Source: Dipteris shenzhenensis
Lineage: Eukaryota; Polypodiophyta; Polypodiopsida; Gleicheniales
NCBI GenBank assembly: GCA_047967505.1
Contig: CM106541.1
Reading direction: 5' to 3' (one strand)
Length of the DNA: 64,000 nucleotides
This document shows, piece after piece, positions 44,401-51,839 of the stretch (position 1 is its first letter; each line of letters starts with the position of its first letter). A model generated the notes under the pieces. The model was given only the letters and a program-made list of their open reading frames with translations, was not told the DNA's origin and did not search any database. The position numbers and the translations under genes were made by a program.

Positions 44401-46079
44401 CCATCCATTCATGCACAGGTAGGCAGGACGTGGGCGGGTATACAGATACATAATATATTATATATTTTTAGAAAACTGGTATTTGTTTTGTGTTGTATTT
44501 TGACTTAAAAGGCAACATTTGAGGCACTTCTCTAAAAAATAAACTACAAAGAAGAAAGACTGTTGCCAGGATTGCAATAGAGAGGTAATTCACGAAGTTT
44601 ATTTTGATCCTAGACAAGCTGCTGAATGCTTGGAAGGATACTTTCTTGAGGTGATCCTAGCACTTTCAGGACTTTCCTTGCTGAAAGCTAGCTTGATGCA
44701 CCTCATCCCAGCAGCAGACATCTTAGCTTTGAGTCAAGATAGTGAGGAAAAACTTGAGAGCTGGGATTTATGGAATGCTTCCAACCATATATGAAAGTCT
44801 CATTGCAGGGTAAAGCCTTATTGCTGGATCCCAGACTCATTATTCGCAGAATCTTTAAAGAAGAGAGAGGGGTGTCTCATGCAGGCAGAGAGAAATCATT
44901 ATTTTAATTATTTTTAATAATTGCAATCTTTGGGGGAGTAAAGCGGCTTCTCTCAGTTCAATTTACGTCTTTTGGTTGCTTTTGTCTCAAGATTGGGAGC
45001 TGGTGAGCTAGGTCCAGCCCTATGTGATAGATCCAGTGATGCTAATGCAGTAACGTCTTGAATGGCTAGCATGTGAACCTTAACTTCATATGCACGTCAT
45101 GTATCTGCTAGTGGCTCGCTCTTGGTAAAGCTTCAGCTCAGCAGTCTAGGCCTTGCATGGATTCCTTTAAAATACTGACTCGCCTTTGAATCATGCATTG
45201 TCTGGATTTGGCAATTATATAGAATGAAATCAAGTTAAGGGGTTTAACTTGCTCTTTGTAGCGGATCATACTTGTCAATGGAGGATCATACTCTTGGGAA
45301 GTAACCAGCCAACTTGCTGGAGGTGGGTTGCATCAAGCAGACGTCTCACTTTAAGTTGAGAAATTGTGAGACGGTTCAAAAATAGTCCAGCAGGTACATA
45401 TTTAAAGGGGCATTTGCCAATCTGGGACTTGGAAGACAAAAACAAGGTAACCATGGCATTAATAATCCATTCAAGACAAGACCGATACTGACATTGCTTC
45501 AGAAGGATGAACCTGATAGGAGGACCCTCTTTTTGTGACGAATTGAAAGCAGTGCTGAGACCGAGTGCCTTCATAGTGTTTATGATAAAGCTAATGCGCA
45601 TTCAGGAGTTGACAGTGTTTGATCTTGGAACACATGGGTGGGAATGAACATAAATATGCAGAGGTATAAGATTTTGCATGCTCACATGGGAGTGCGCACA
45701 CACATGCACATGCACACGTGCACCGCCAAAATGCAAACAGATACTTATTTCCCCCCCCTTGCATCAGGTATTGGACTTCAGTAAAGGAAGGTTGCAGAAT
45801 TTGCTATGGAAAAGTGATGGCTGCAGCTCTTGCAAAGGGAATTCAGCATTTGTGTGCTTGAAAGGAGAAGATTGTGCCATCCCTTTGAAGAACTGCAAGA
45901 CCCTAGGAGGAACTGTTGATTGCAGCCTCAGTTTTCAAACATCCTTCTCAGGTTCAGATAAGCATTATAGGGTGCTCAATTCTTGGTACGAGATTGGTCA
46001 TCTTCATCAGTACTCTTTATACGGATTGTATAACAATTTGAAGAGCTCACTTACCAGTCAGTATAGCAAGTATTTTTAA
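23173..46079 (+). CDS. Conserved plant secreted Cys-rich protein, three exons, 247 aa
   Basis: Exons 23173-23496, 24480-24587 and 45768-46079 join in phase 0 with GT-AG borders and give an uninterrupted 247-codon frame. Residues 1-24 form a signal peptide (hydrophobic [16 protein letters not shown]). The mature part begins near [18 protein letters not shown]. Later blocks are [10 protein letters not shown], a SPCDHRL motif, [28 protein letters not shown] and a C-terminal Cys-rich module with [22 protein letters not shown] and VDCS. It ends [13 protein letters not shown]. The order resembles a plant-wide family of uncharacterised secreted or endomembrane proteins (Arabidopsis Expp1-like; recalled, not searched). 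Role unknown. No stop or frameshift interrupts it, so it is probably expressed. Intron 2 is 21180 bp and full of antisense retrotransposons. Confidence 0.88.
24090..24373 (+). repeat. Direct repeat copy 1 (intron 1)
   Basis: About 284 bp beginning AATGCTAGCCTTTGTCACGG, clearly homologous to 25104-25416. Both end in GATTCATCTAGATATA. No coding potential or terminal structure identifies its origin. Confidence 0.85.
24480..24587 (+). CDS. Exon 2 of the secreted-protein gene
   Basis: 36 codons after acceptor TTTTCAG, from [17 protein letters not shown] to SFTL before donor GTACTT at 24588. Intron 1 is 983 bp. The exon sits between two diverged direct repeats (24090-24373 and 25104-25416). Confidence 0.85.
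25104..25416 (+). repeat. Direct repeat copy 2 (intron 2)
   Basis: Second copy of the repeat at 24090-24373, with an extra 35-40 bp near 25316-25352. Together the copies bracket exon 2. Divergence is substantial, so the duplication is old. Confidence 0.85.
26328..26402. repeat. Purine-rich microsatellite (G)n and (GA)n
   Basis: A G-run followed by GAGAGA units, lying about 80 bp before the outer Gypsy element. Confidence 0.9.
26480..28054 (-). repeat. 3' LTR of Gypsy-2 (copy A, 1575 bp)
   Basis: On the minus strand it starts TGTCACAGGGATG and ends CCAGTTTCA, a canonical TG...CA LTR. Most of it aligns with 41490-42748 and 40453-41450, each of which lacks different internal parts. It contains its own repetition: the block around CTCTGATACCCTT occurs twice near 26840 and 26905, and a GCGAAACAGAGAAACG-type unit recurs near 27480-27540. 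Confidence 0.88.
28055..28070 (-). promoter_or_regulatory. Polypurine tract of Gypsy-2
   Basis: Minus strand reads AAGAGGGGGGTC immediately before the LTR start TGTCACAGG. This is the plus-strand priming site of LTR retrotransposons and fixes the orientation of the element. Confidence 0.8.
28334..28605 (-). repeat. 3' LTR of Gypsy-1
   Basis: Minus strand starts TGTAATGAAGGTGGG and ends CACTACA. A TATA box (TATATAAG) lies about 90 bases into it. Nearly identical to 38941-39215. Confidence 0.95.
28683..28836 (-). pseudogene. Chromodomain at the 3' end of Gypsy-1 pol
   Basis: Directly after an in-frame TAA (28837-28839) the same frame continues [20 protein letters not shown], then [18 protein letters not shown], and stops at 28683-28685. 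The YLIKWKGL and SW-PE blocks are the chromodomain core with its aromatic cage. In chromoviruses this domain follows integrase and steers insertion into marked chromatin. Here the stop would release integrase without it. Confidence 0.85.
28837..29413 (-). pseudogene. Gypsy-1 integrase C-terminal part (left of the Copia insertion)
   Basis: Reads [20 protein letters not shown], then [24 protein letters not shown], and the [23 protein letters not shown] module ending LLKPHVG. These are the end of the catalytic core and the GPY/F domain. The codon split by the Copia target site (in ...RVNKW...) joins exactly to 33035 and onward once the Copia element and one TTGTT copy are discounted, which proves the insertion order. 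Confidence 0.92.
29419..30023 (-). repeat. 3' LTR of the nested Copia
   Basis: Minus strand begins TGTTGAGATTCAGC and ends CCATTTTAATA, so the 3' terminus is TA rather than the usual CA. It carries the TATA box (29854-29860) and the RCCGAC cluster (29880-29992). Confidence 0.95.
29854..29992 (-). promoter_or_regulatory. Copia LTR promoter: TATA box plus six RCCGAC motifs (3' LTR copy)
   Basis: TATAAAA on the minus strand at 29854-29860. Upstream of it lie RCCGAC motifs on one strand or the other at 29880-29885, 29898-29903, 29911-29916, 29929-29934, 29941-29946 and 29987-29992. Two pairs form palindromes: ACCGACCAG-C-CTGGTCGGT and GCCGACCAGCTGGTCGGC. RCCGAC is the established core of the DRE/CRT element bound by DREB/CBF factors. 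Stress responsiveness is inferred. Confidence 0.6.
30018..32360 (-). CDS. Copia truncated pol: integrase tail, RT and RNase H (780 aa)
   Basis: An open frame without stops. Residues 20-30 ([11 protein letters not shown]) are the last catalytic-core motif of integrase with its Glu. A Copia integrase tail follows to about 145 ([19 protein letters not shown]), then a Pro and Ser-rich linker (150-250) and RT from about 275. RT carries [11 protein letters not shown] (370-380), [12 protein letters not shown] (408-419) and catalytic YVDD (456-459). RNase H carries [16 protein letters not shown] and CDNQSC, then [13 protein letters not shown] and ADIFTK. Gag, protease and the first two integrase catalytic residues are absent. 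The stop codon is supplied by the first bases of the 3' LTR (TGTTGA) and the polypurine tract is translated. The ATG at 32360 lies just downstream of a short leader and may be fortuitous. Confidence 0.93.
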   Translation of the reverse strand: MSSSATLLLTDYRAFFSPPYNGVVERKHRTGVEMARTMLTHSQLPQSLWAEAMMTAIHTLNRSPTSAVPGMTPYQAYYGSKPDVSHFRVFGCDAYVHIPKSDRGKLDPKSHKLLFVGYNSVSTGYRLYDPRRRIISVSRDVLFDEQVLPTSSDSPPVLGDPSDAPELSLPPPASSPGTSPPILSPPPPSPAPPSSAPPLEPRSVRVPRWLIDTLRSSGLEDPYSEPPPDDGPRRSHRHLPPSSSDPLHVNYALMSRILATREPTTVPQALAQPHWKQAMEAEIHALLRNHTWDLVPRPSHRSVIGVRWIFKTKYASDGSVDKYKARLVAKGYAQRPGIDYGETFAPTARMSTIRTILALAAHHQWPIFQMDVKSAFLNGDLHEEVYVDQPPGFIDSRSPFMVCRLRKALYGLKQAPRAWNQRIDTFFCRQGLLRSLADPNLYLFHEGQLHTFIILYVDDLILTGSHTNHILVIKVALQTEFEMTDMGLLHFFLGLEIWQTKRGYFVSQQRYVQELLETFHMADCRPITSTMDPNAKLSASGSTAYPDASLYRQLVGSLLWLLNTRLDLGFSVCTLSTFMQTPSLSHWQAARRLLRYLQGTSTFGLFYAAGGSSPSPLTLRGWSDSDWAGDPDSRRSTTGYVFSFGSVAISWSSKRQPTVALSSTEAEYRAMCSATCEAVWLRRLLLDCGFQQSTSTTLFCDNQSCIALARNPVFHARTKHIEIQYHYTREKVLDGTIVLLFSTTFDNVADIFTKSVSPPLLQRHTSSLGLVPHPGAERGC
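30024..30036 (-). promoter_or_regulatory. Polypurine tract of the nested Copia
   Basis: Minus strand GCTGAGAGGGGG directly before the LTR start TGTTGAG. It overlaps the last codons of pol. Confidence 0.85.
32411..32424 (-). promoter_or_regulatory. Primer binding site of the nested Copia
   Basis: Minus strand TGGTATCAGAGCAC, complementary to the 3' end of initiator Met tRNA, begins at the first base after the 5' LTR. Confidence 0.92.
32425..33029 (-). repeat. 5' LTR of the nested Copia
   Basis: 605 bp, same length as the other LTR, with two visible substitutions. TATA box on the minus strand at 32860-32866. RCCGAC motifs at 32886, 32904, 32917, 32935, 32947 and 32993 (first bases). As the 5' LTR this is the copy that would drive transcription. 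Confidence 0.95.
33035..34747 (-). pseudogene. Gypsy-1 pol: RT end, RNase H and integrase
   Basis: Contains RT from the second copy of the duplicated [11 protein letters not shown] block, the thumb ([17 protein letters not shown]), RNase H ([25 protein letters not shown]) and integrase. The integrase zinc finger reads H-x3-H then C-x2-Y ([10 protein letters not shown]), so its last Cys is replaced. MDFITGLP and VSDRDAKF give two catalytic Asp. A TAG at 33116-33118 interrupts after GHFW, where the frame otherwise runs on through [14 protein letters not shown] (with the catalytic Glu) to the Copia insertion. Confidence 0.93.
34516..34889. repeat. 187-bp tandem duplication in Gypsy-1 RT
   Basis: Units 34516-34702 and 34703-34889 are almost identical. 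The 6-base CATCCT occurs at both unit starts and again at 34890, so the junctions show microhomology. The unit covers the catalytic FDD region. 187 is not divisible by three, so RT is frameshifted. Confidence 0.95.
34698..35036 (-). pseudogene. Gypsy-1 RT, first half
   Basis: [20 protein letters not shown], then [18 protein letters not shown] (motif A with catalytic Asp), [13 protein letters not shown] and the first copy of [11 protein letters not shown]. It lies one base out of frame with the upstream gag-protease-RT segment, because a base has been lost from the A-rich run near 35053-35058. Confidence 0.93.
35037..37741 (-). pseudogene. Gypsy-1 gag-protease and start of RT
   Basis: A long open stretch of about 900 codons. 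First comes a Gln, Pro and Met-rich N-terminus, then the capsid ([44 protein letters not shown]), which is the retrotransposon gag domain. A zinc knuckle starts [16 protein letters not shown]. The aspartic protease has [13 protein letters not shown], with Asn in place of the usual Ser or Thr after Asp. The RT entry is [15 protein letters not shown], then [12 protein letters not shown] single-base frameshift near 35055 ends the frame early. Confidence 0.92.
37742..38009 (-). pseudogene. Gypsy-1 gag N-terminus
   Basis: Likely start ATG at 38009 ([20 protein letters not shown]), after a long leader. The frame shifts by one base near 37885, continuing [20 protein letters not shown] in the next frame. 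It meets a TAG at about 37741-37743 that probably replaced CAG (IGQ, stop, [12 protein letters not shown]). So even the 5' end of gag is broken. Confidence 0.85.
38010..38940 (-). other. 5' leader of Gypsy-1 with 61-bp tandem duplication and T-run
   Basis: Untranslated region between PBS and gag. It holds a 61-bp tandem repeat (units starting near 38417 and 38478, sharing GACGGCGGCCTGGTGAGAGG), a 23-base T-run near 38206-38228 and a CTAACC-rich patch near 38300-38370. Short plus-strand frames here are incidental. Confidence 0.8.
38928..38940 (-). promoter_or_regulatory. Primer binding site of Gypsy-1
   Basis: Minus strand TTGGTATCAGAGC, one base after the LTR end, complementary to initiator Met tRNA. 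Confidence 0.93.
38941..39215 (-). repeat. 5' LTR of Gypsy-1
   Basis: 275 bp; minus strand starts TGTAATGAAGG and ends CACTGCA. TATA box on the minus strand near 39124-39131. A (GA)n run is two bases longer than in the other copy. Confidence 0.95.
39221..39470 (-). pseudogene. Gypsy-2 integrase zinc-binding fragment
   Basis: Minus strand reads [20 protein letters not shown], then [21 protein letters not shown]: the HHCC finger end and the first catalytic Asp of integrase. After MDFF it loses similarity. A 28-bp tandem duplication at 39378-39433 shifts the frame just upstream. Confidence 0.85.
39378..39433. repeat. 28-bp tandem duplication in Gypsy-2 integrase
   Basis: CATGTCTGGACATACGATTC and the following eight bases occur at 39378 and again at 39406. 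28 is not a multiple of three. Confidence 0.95.
39677..40130 (-). pseudogene. Gypsy-2 RNase H domain
   Basis: Reads [15 protein letters not shown] near 40130-40085, then [26 protein letters not shown] and [20 protein letters not shown]. This is the RT-RNase H junction and RNase H of Gypsy pol, with substitutions (TDH to AHH). It is joined directly to the gag start, so the rest of gag, protease and RT have been deleted. Confidence 0.8.
40109..40333 (-). pseudogene. Gypsy-2 gag N-terminal fragment
   Basis: Starts [20 protein letters not shown] at 40333, about 120 bases inside the 5' LTR, and is acidic and then Lys-rich. A gag assignment rests on position only. It runs into the RNase H segment in a different frame near 40130, marking a deletion junction of roughly 3 kb. 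Confidence 0.5.
40453..41450 (-). repeat. Inner 5' LTR copy of Gypsy-2 (copy B, truncated)
   Basis: Ends on the minus strand in CCAGTTTCA like copy A, then ATGTCCATTGCCGGGA. It lacks the first ~105 bases of the LTR and an internal block of roughly 390 bp (after GGCATCCCAG near 40770). Confidence 0.85.
41451..41489 (-). promoter_or_regulatory. Leader with tRNA-complementary primer site between LTR copies C and B
   Basis: On the plus strand 41460-41488 reads like the 3' part of a tRNA: a T-arm with loop TTCAAAT, an acceptor strand GCAATGGA and ACCA. The minus-strand complement directly follows LTR copy C and starts TGGTTCCATTGCC, so it is the likely PBS. It is not the initiator-Met type; the tRNA is not identified. 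Confidence 0.55.
41490..42748 (-). repeat. Outer 5' LTR copy of Gypsy-2 (copy C)
   Basis: Minus strand starts TGTCATAGGGACGCG and ends near GGCCGGTTTTG. It lacks a block of roughly 250 bp relative to copy A (near 42290). Its right end carries the GAAGA duplication, so it is the true outer boundary. Confidence 0.88.
42754..43700. other. Intron 2 DNA, unidentified
   Basis: A TATATA-containing, CA and CT-rich stretch with short minus-strand frames (for example 42741-42986) but no recognisable domain. It may be part of an older repeat into which Gypsy-2 inserted. Confidence 0.4.
43736..43920 (+). repeat. 97-bp tandem repeat, two diverged units
   Basis: Units start at 43736 and 43833 with CATGTTTCATCTTTCAAAT. 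Both contain GGCTATGTAGTAT and AAGTTGTCTTTG. Located in intron 2. Confidence 0.85.
44093..44117. repeat. Microsatellite (GA)n
   Basis: About a dozen AG units in intron 2. Confidence 0.9.
45768..46079 (+). CDS. Exon 3 of the secreted-protein gene
   Basis: 103 codons plus stop (46077-46079) after the pyrimidine-rich acceptor ending GCATCAG at 45767. It begins [19 protein letters not shown] and carries the Cys-rich module. Joining TL from exon 2 to VLDF here restores the expected continuous segment, which supports the long intron. Confidence 0.88.
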   Translation, partial: VLDFSKGRLQNLLWKSDGCSSCKGNSAFVCLKGEDCAIPLKNCKTLGGTVDCSLSFQTSFSGSDKHYRVLNSWYEIGHLHQYSLYGLYNNLKSSLTSQYSKYF

Positions 46080-47130
46080 TGAATTCTGAGAAGCAGCATA
46101 AACTTGGCTCTGGTTGTTTTGAGCTTGTACTGTGCAAGTCAGCAGCACTTCCTTGCTTACACCCATGTCTGCTATATGCAGACTCCAAAATATTCTTTTA
46201 GGGGGTTGCTTTGGCACTCTCTTTGGCTCTTGTTGCCTTGCTTTTAAGTGTAGAGAGTTTGGGTATTCTGTATCTGGTGAGATGTTTGAGTGAATTGACT
46301 TTGAAAGTGGTCGCAGTTCGATCAGACAAATGTTAGTAAGGGCAAGCTGGACTTTTTACGGGGTGTCTCTTCTTCCTTGCAGGAAACCCTATGAAGTTGT
46401 TACAAGACATGCATTTGTGATATAATACAGTAATTTCATAGTTTGTTAGAAAGTAGATCTTGACAAGTAAGTTTTCAGTACAGTGTTTCTTATTCTATCA
46501 GTGAGAACTGGATTCTTGTGACGTTTAGATGAATGAAGAATTGTTGAATATATTTAGTGAAACAGCATGATTGTTTGTGAGAGAGTTTATTCAGTCGTAT
46601 CATGAGAATCTGACTTTCTCATAATGTCAAAAATGTACCCAAGCGTGGTTATATACTAGCTTTTGTAATGTAATGAAAAACCATTGCAAGCTTTTTTGTA
46701 TATTTAGTTATATACTTTCTAGACTGAAAAGACGTTACATATATGAATGCAAGTACTATCATACACACGTAATCAATATGCCGCTAGTTTATAGCACCTC
46801 TAATCAAACCATTTTTCACATCCATATTAGATTGATAAAGTTTTTGGTGAGAATAAGTGAAGTCTTATAAGGTACTAATTGTCGTTTCATAATTAGAACA
46901 TTCTCATCGAGTGAGTTACCTTATGAAAAAGATTATCACTAAAGAGATTTGAAAGTCGCTTGCCGTTGGATGTGACAAGGTAGTTAAATTAGAAAGTTTA
47001 CATTTTTATCATAAACCTAATTAGCTAGATGGGTAAAGTCTCAACAAGCATACCAATGTGATGAGTGGAGTGTATTTCTAAGAAGCTTGCAAAAAATAAA
47101 ATAAAAATTGCAATGCTAGTAAAAATAACG
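46080..47130. other. 3' UTR and downstream flank of the secreted-protein gene
   Basis: The first few hundred bases are presumably the 3' UTR. No canonical AATAAA is obvious near the stop. The rest is AT-rich without coding features. Confidence 0.5.
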
Positions 47131-47134
47131 ATGC

Positions 47135-47208
47135 TTTTTTAAAGGTGTTATAATGATCAGCAAGAATAATTATGAAAAGAAGCTACACATATAGTTTTTA
47201 TAGAAGGT
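47135..47208 (-). repeat. Solo arm of the fold-back element family
   Basis: Minus strand CCTTCTATAAAAACTATATG, then TGTAGCTTCTTTTCATAA and, further in, AACACCTTTAAAA. This aligns along about 75 bases with both arms of the fold-back element at 48587-48777. It adjoins, and apparently truncates, the Copia gag that reads up to KLCATY. Confidence 0.65.
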
Positions 47209-47497
47209 AAGTGGCACACAGTTTCTTCCACAAATCTTCTGTAGTCTGCTCATTTACTACTGTGAAATAAACTGACTCTGTAAGATGAAGTCTAATAGTA
47301 GATTTTGTTAATGCATCCAACTCATTCTAATCATCCTCAGACATATTTGTAGGCTTAGCTTCAATCCTTGCCAAGGGTTTAATCTGTTTCTTTTGAATAA
47401 GCACATCCCTTATTTGTTCTTTCCACAAAGAAAAGTTTGTACCATCAAACTTTTTAATGTTGTAAAACTCCTTTTCAGACATGGAAGAGGATGCCAT
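47209..47497 (-). pseudogene. Copia gag N-terminus
   Basis: Start ATG at 47497. Reads MASSSMSEKEFYNIKKFDGT, then NFSLWKEQIRDVLIQKK, MSEDDWNELDALTKSTIRLH and ESVYFTVV, ending LWKKLCATY. This is the conserved first part of a Copia gag. It is uninterrupted except for a stop-free change into the fold-back arm, beyond which gag is lost. The rest of pol is not seen nearby. Confidence 0.8.
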
Positions 47498-48586
47498 GAT
47501 GCAAATAAAGCAAAATTTCAAATGCTAGTGCCTATAAGAGAATCACACCAAATATCAGGTGCGCCCGAATGTGTATGCCATAATAGAGTGAAATATCATC
47601 AAAACTCAAAGCTCAAAGCATCAAAAGATGCATCTGACTCATGTGCATATACTATGCATCCATATGAGCAAATCTGGCCTAAAAGAAAATGCCAACTGCA
47701 ATGGCAATCCAAAATGCTAATAAGTGCTAAATGACTTAAGCATAAACATCGTCCACTGGCATATGCATCAATAATATCTCATCCAAGAGAGCATAGCACT
47801 ATCAGTGCATCACCTGTAATGTGTCAAAGCTATCCCTTAGTATAAAATAGCATCCATGTGCAAAGCGTCCATAAAAATAGCATCCCACGAGGTAATTTGG
47901 GCCTATCAACGCATCCAATAAGGATCGCAATGCATCCAAATGGCTTATAAATCATTCACTGCAACCCAATGCACACCACGAATGAGCGCACATTGCTCAA
48001 ACTGCAACCAGAGTGATCTGCATAAGGTATGCTCAAGAAATCATAGTCTCACGGTAATGACCGCTAGTGAAAATAGAACCTGAGATGCCTCAAAACATGG
48101 GCGCCATTGCATAATCGGACTCAGCAAGAAAATCTGCAAATATCTCTCTTCTGTCGGAACTCCAAAATCCCAACCGATGAGTGAGAAATGGGAGTCAACA
48201 CTTATCCACTGCCATGTGGCATAAATCTAAGGTTTCAAAACCTTAGAATAAAAAATGCATAACAGAGAGACGAAATCGAATACACAGAGATCTATAACTC
48301 TGAAAATACTCCACCGAATCGTGCAAGAACTGATAGTTAGGGGTTTTTGGGCATCCGGAATGCAATGGGACAGACGGTTTTGAAAACCGTGGTCTCAATC
48401 ACTGGGTCCAACACACGGACTGAAAAACGTTTTTGGAAACAGAGCTGTTTGTAAACTCTACCAGAGTGCGAATGATGAGCAACATAGAAGTTTTAGGACC
48501 TCTTGAGTCCACCGAAACTGACATATCTGCAAACGATTGCTCCAAACTTGAGTTCCAACACCTGGGTAGAAAAACGTAGAAACTGA
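47498..48586 (-). other. Probable 5' leader or LTR region of the Copia gag at 47209-47497
   Basis: Lies upstream of the gag start on the minus strand. No PBS or LTR boundary could be fixed, so the assignment is positional only. Confidence 0.3.
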
Positions 48587-48777
48587 CACAGTGAGGGTTA
48601 ATAGACCCTTCTAAAAACTATATGTGTAGCCAGCTTTTCTATTGACCATTGGAACACCTTTGAAAGATCATAGTTAAAGCAATACTGTTCTTTCAAAGGT
48701 GTTCCAATGGTCAGTAGGAGCTCTTATGAAAAGGAGCTACATATATAGTTTTTAGAAAGGGACTTGTTGACACTGTG
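48587..48777. repeat. 191-bp fold-back (MITE-like) element
   Basis: The inner arms are a perfect 24-bp inverted repeat (48643-48666 and 48690-48713) around a 23-base spacer. Outside them the arms stay complementary through CTAAAAACTATAT-GTAGC to terminal CACAGTG (48587-48593) and CACTGTG (48771-48777). No target-site duplication was found, so the transposon superfamily is open. Confidence 0.8.
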
Positions 48778-48828
48778 GCCTATAATAAGTGACCTATAAA
48801 AAGTGACCTATAATAAGTGACATATACT
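48778..48828. repeat. 17-bp tandem repeat, three units
   Basis: CCTATAATAAGTGA-type units repeated with small changes, immediately next to the fold-back element. Confidence 0.85.
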
Positions 48829-48829
48829 T

Positions 48830-50600
48830 TAAAGAGCCTAGTTATCATTCCGATGCTGGATGGATTATCTGATGGAGAATTTTCATGGTTTGACTGAAAT
48901 TAACATTAAACTTCAAGAGCTGAATGAATGTGTAATTAATGCGGGACGGCCTTCATACACCATAGACTTGCATTGTGTGTTATCATCATGCTCAGCAAGA
49001 TCGTAGCGGCAAAAGACTGCATGCACATATAGCTAACTCTAGAATCGAGACTCGGCAATAAAGGTTTCAACTTGAGGAGATCAATGCAGTCACACATGAT
49101 AGTAACAATGATGTTCTCTTCATATCTAGTTTATCTGCAGTCATGATTTCCAAAATGACGATAGCAATTGGGGGCCCAAAAGTACTCCACATTTGAAGAA
49201 TCTCATATTCAAAGGAGTGAGACCTCATTCATAGGAACCCCCTCCTTACAAAATCCCATTGAATATTAATCTAGTTTAGAAGTCTCGCAAAGATGTGATT
49301 GTTGACATCAAAAGTTCCTGTGAGGAAATATTATAAAAAAGAACATTGGAGGATAACCTAGGATATGAAAATATAGAAGATGAAGGCCAAATGATCTGGA
49401 GTACGCCTCCTATAAAATCTAAAAAAAGGTACCATTTAAAGCCAAAACCATCTCAACTAACAAAGCCAATCCAAGATCACATATAATTGGCCACCCAAAT
49501 CAACTTATAGGCTCCTTAAGGTAATACACAGTATTTGAATAAAAGATGTTTGGGTTCCTTCTTAACAAAGTTTCAAAATTAGTTTCTAATAGATGTTGAT
49601 AATATATGGACTTGTAATCCATGAATATGGCAAGAATTCCATGCACACTCTTATGGAGGATGTTGCTAAGGCTAAAAGCACATGTCAACACTTGACAGGA
49701 ATTAGTCAGCTCCAGGAATCTCTTCCCTAGGTGTCAAAAATAAATAAGCATGTCAAAGATTTTATTTTAGTCTAGTTGCAACCATGAGGGTGAAAAAGCA
49801 TTTATATGAACTATCTTTATTAACAGAATTTTATTCGGTGTTGCTACAATCATGAGGCCATATGAACTCTCTTTGTTTTAAAAAAATCTTAAAGACTTTA
49901 TCTTAATACAATAGTGGCAAAGCAAGGATTTTGAATTTCCCAAACAAAGAAAAAGCAGCATATTGCAACATATCAAAACAAAGAACACAAAGTCTTTAGA
50001 TATTCAAAATTTGTTTCAAGCTTGCTAAAACAAAGTCTAGAAATGTTTTGCACAAAAAAAAAAAATCTAGAAATGATGGTGCATTGTATAGAATCCTCAA
50101 AGGTAAAACTCTATGAAGCAACATAATTCATGATCAATGCAACCGATATGTTGGAAAGCAAGAAGCAATATACTAAGATCTACACAATATGGATCCTAAA
50201 AAGTAAAAAAATGCTAAATTTATTTAATGGACTAAATAGCACCATCTACAAAGGACTACAGAGGGAAAACATTAACCCTAATCCCTAGAAAACATTAATC
50301 CCTAAGTGTAAAAATGCATATATTCTCATTTTCTTTTGTTTCAATGCAGTGTACCATTAGCCATCTCTTGTGCACTCCTCTCTCACTCTTTCTTGTCACT
50401 CCTCTCTCTCCATCTTCTTTAACATAATATATATATAACATGGTGTGAGCTCCATCCTCCTTTGTGAGAATCAAGCCCTTGTTAAGGGGAACAATCCCTC
50501 CTTTGAGAAATCTCTTTATGTGTTGACACCATCTTGTAGACATTCTTTTCCTCTCTATTTTGCTTTAGAAATCTTGGCATTCTAATACCTTGTTGAGAAG
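48830..50600. other. No recognisable feature
   Basis: AT-rich decayed DNA. A-runs occur near 50058. Confidence 0.4.
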
Positions 50601-50899
50601 TAAACGATCATAGCATCCAATATCAATTGGGCTATGTGTACCTACGTGGAGTGGGGTGTCTAAGGTTGTGTGCTAGGCCTATGACACATGTAGATACTAC
50701 GTGGCAACAAATTGAAGTCACGTCCTTGCATGTGGGACACTTGAAGGTGGTGTTCTTGGTACAAGACAAGTGGATTCATTTCCCTTGTCTATTTCAAGTC
50801 TTGTATATGAGTGTGTGAGACATCTTTGTGAGTTGTATCCTCTTAGTGATCAATTGTTGCTTTGTGCCATCTTGTCCCTCCTTGAGAAAGTAGTCCATT

Positions 50900-51040
50900 A
50901 TCTTCTCCCATGCTTTCATCTCTCATTCCATATTTCCCATTATCTTATCTTTGATTTGTAACATGGTATCTGCTTCATCTCTCATTCCACATTCCCCATT
51001 ATCTTGTCTTTGAATTTGTAACATGGTATTAGGCCACAAG
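50900..51040 (+). repeat. Possible Copia LTR end with duplicated PBS-like site
   Basis: TTTGTAACATGGTAT occurs at about 50956-50970 and 51016-51030, inside a 60-bp tandem duplication. The second copy continues TAGGCCACA, resembling the TGGTATCAGAGCCA primer site that follows many Copia LTRs. The LTR start and a partner LTR were not found. Confidence 0.35.
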
Positions 51041-51839
51041 GCTAGATCCATAGTTGTTACTTTGTTTCTCCATGATAGATCTTCCTTCTAGTCATCCTCT
51101 CTCATGTGCAAAGCTATGATATAGTGCTGCCACACTACTGCAACCTTCTAGACTAGTAGTTTCAAATAGCATACACAAGCAACTATTAGTTGTTAGAAAC
51201 TGGTAGCATGAAAGAACCAATTGTATCACATTAAGAGCCTCACAGCGCAGTAGCATGTCATTGACAAGAAGTATCAACCAAGGAGCATCAAGAAACATCC
51301 ATCAACAAAGAGTAAGAAACTCAAGTCAAATGCATCACATATAAGATAGCACCCAAGAGCAATCAAGCAAGTGAAGCAACCGCTAACGTTGTTGTAAATA
51401 GCCTAGGTTGGCAGAGATTAAATCTTTGCCATGTGAGGATTGCACATTCAGATAGGGACGTGGCCTCCCAATTTCTACAATTTGGTTCTATAACCCACGG
51501 CCCCCTTATTTTTGGCAATCAAATTCCAACAATCAGACTCCTCTCCCCAAACACCTCCACGTGGGGAATGCATCATGATCGGCCTTTTTGGGTCAAAAAG
51601 TGACCAGAAAGTGGCTCATGGCTACCGACTGCTCACCACTTTTAGGAAAATTGTCTCCTCAGAAAGGCCTCCCCCAAAACATTCCCTAATAGATATATCA
51701 ATTGCCAAAACAAATAGACTGTCTATTTGTTGTAGATGGAGTGCTCAAAAGATTACGAAGATAAAGAATCTATGTGACAGATTTCTTCTCAAAAGTAGCA
51801 ACGAGATAATCCTTCTTACTTTTATTAACATCATATGTA

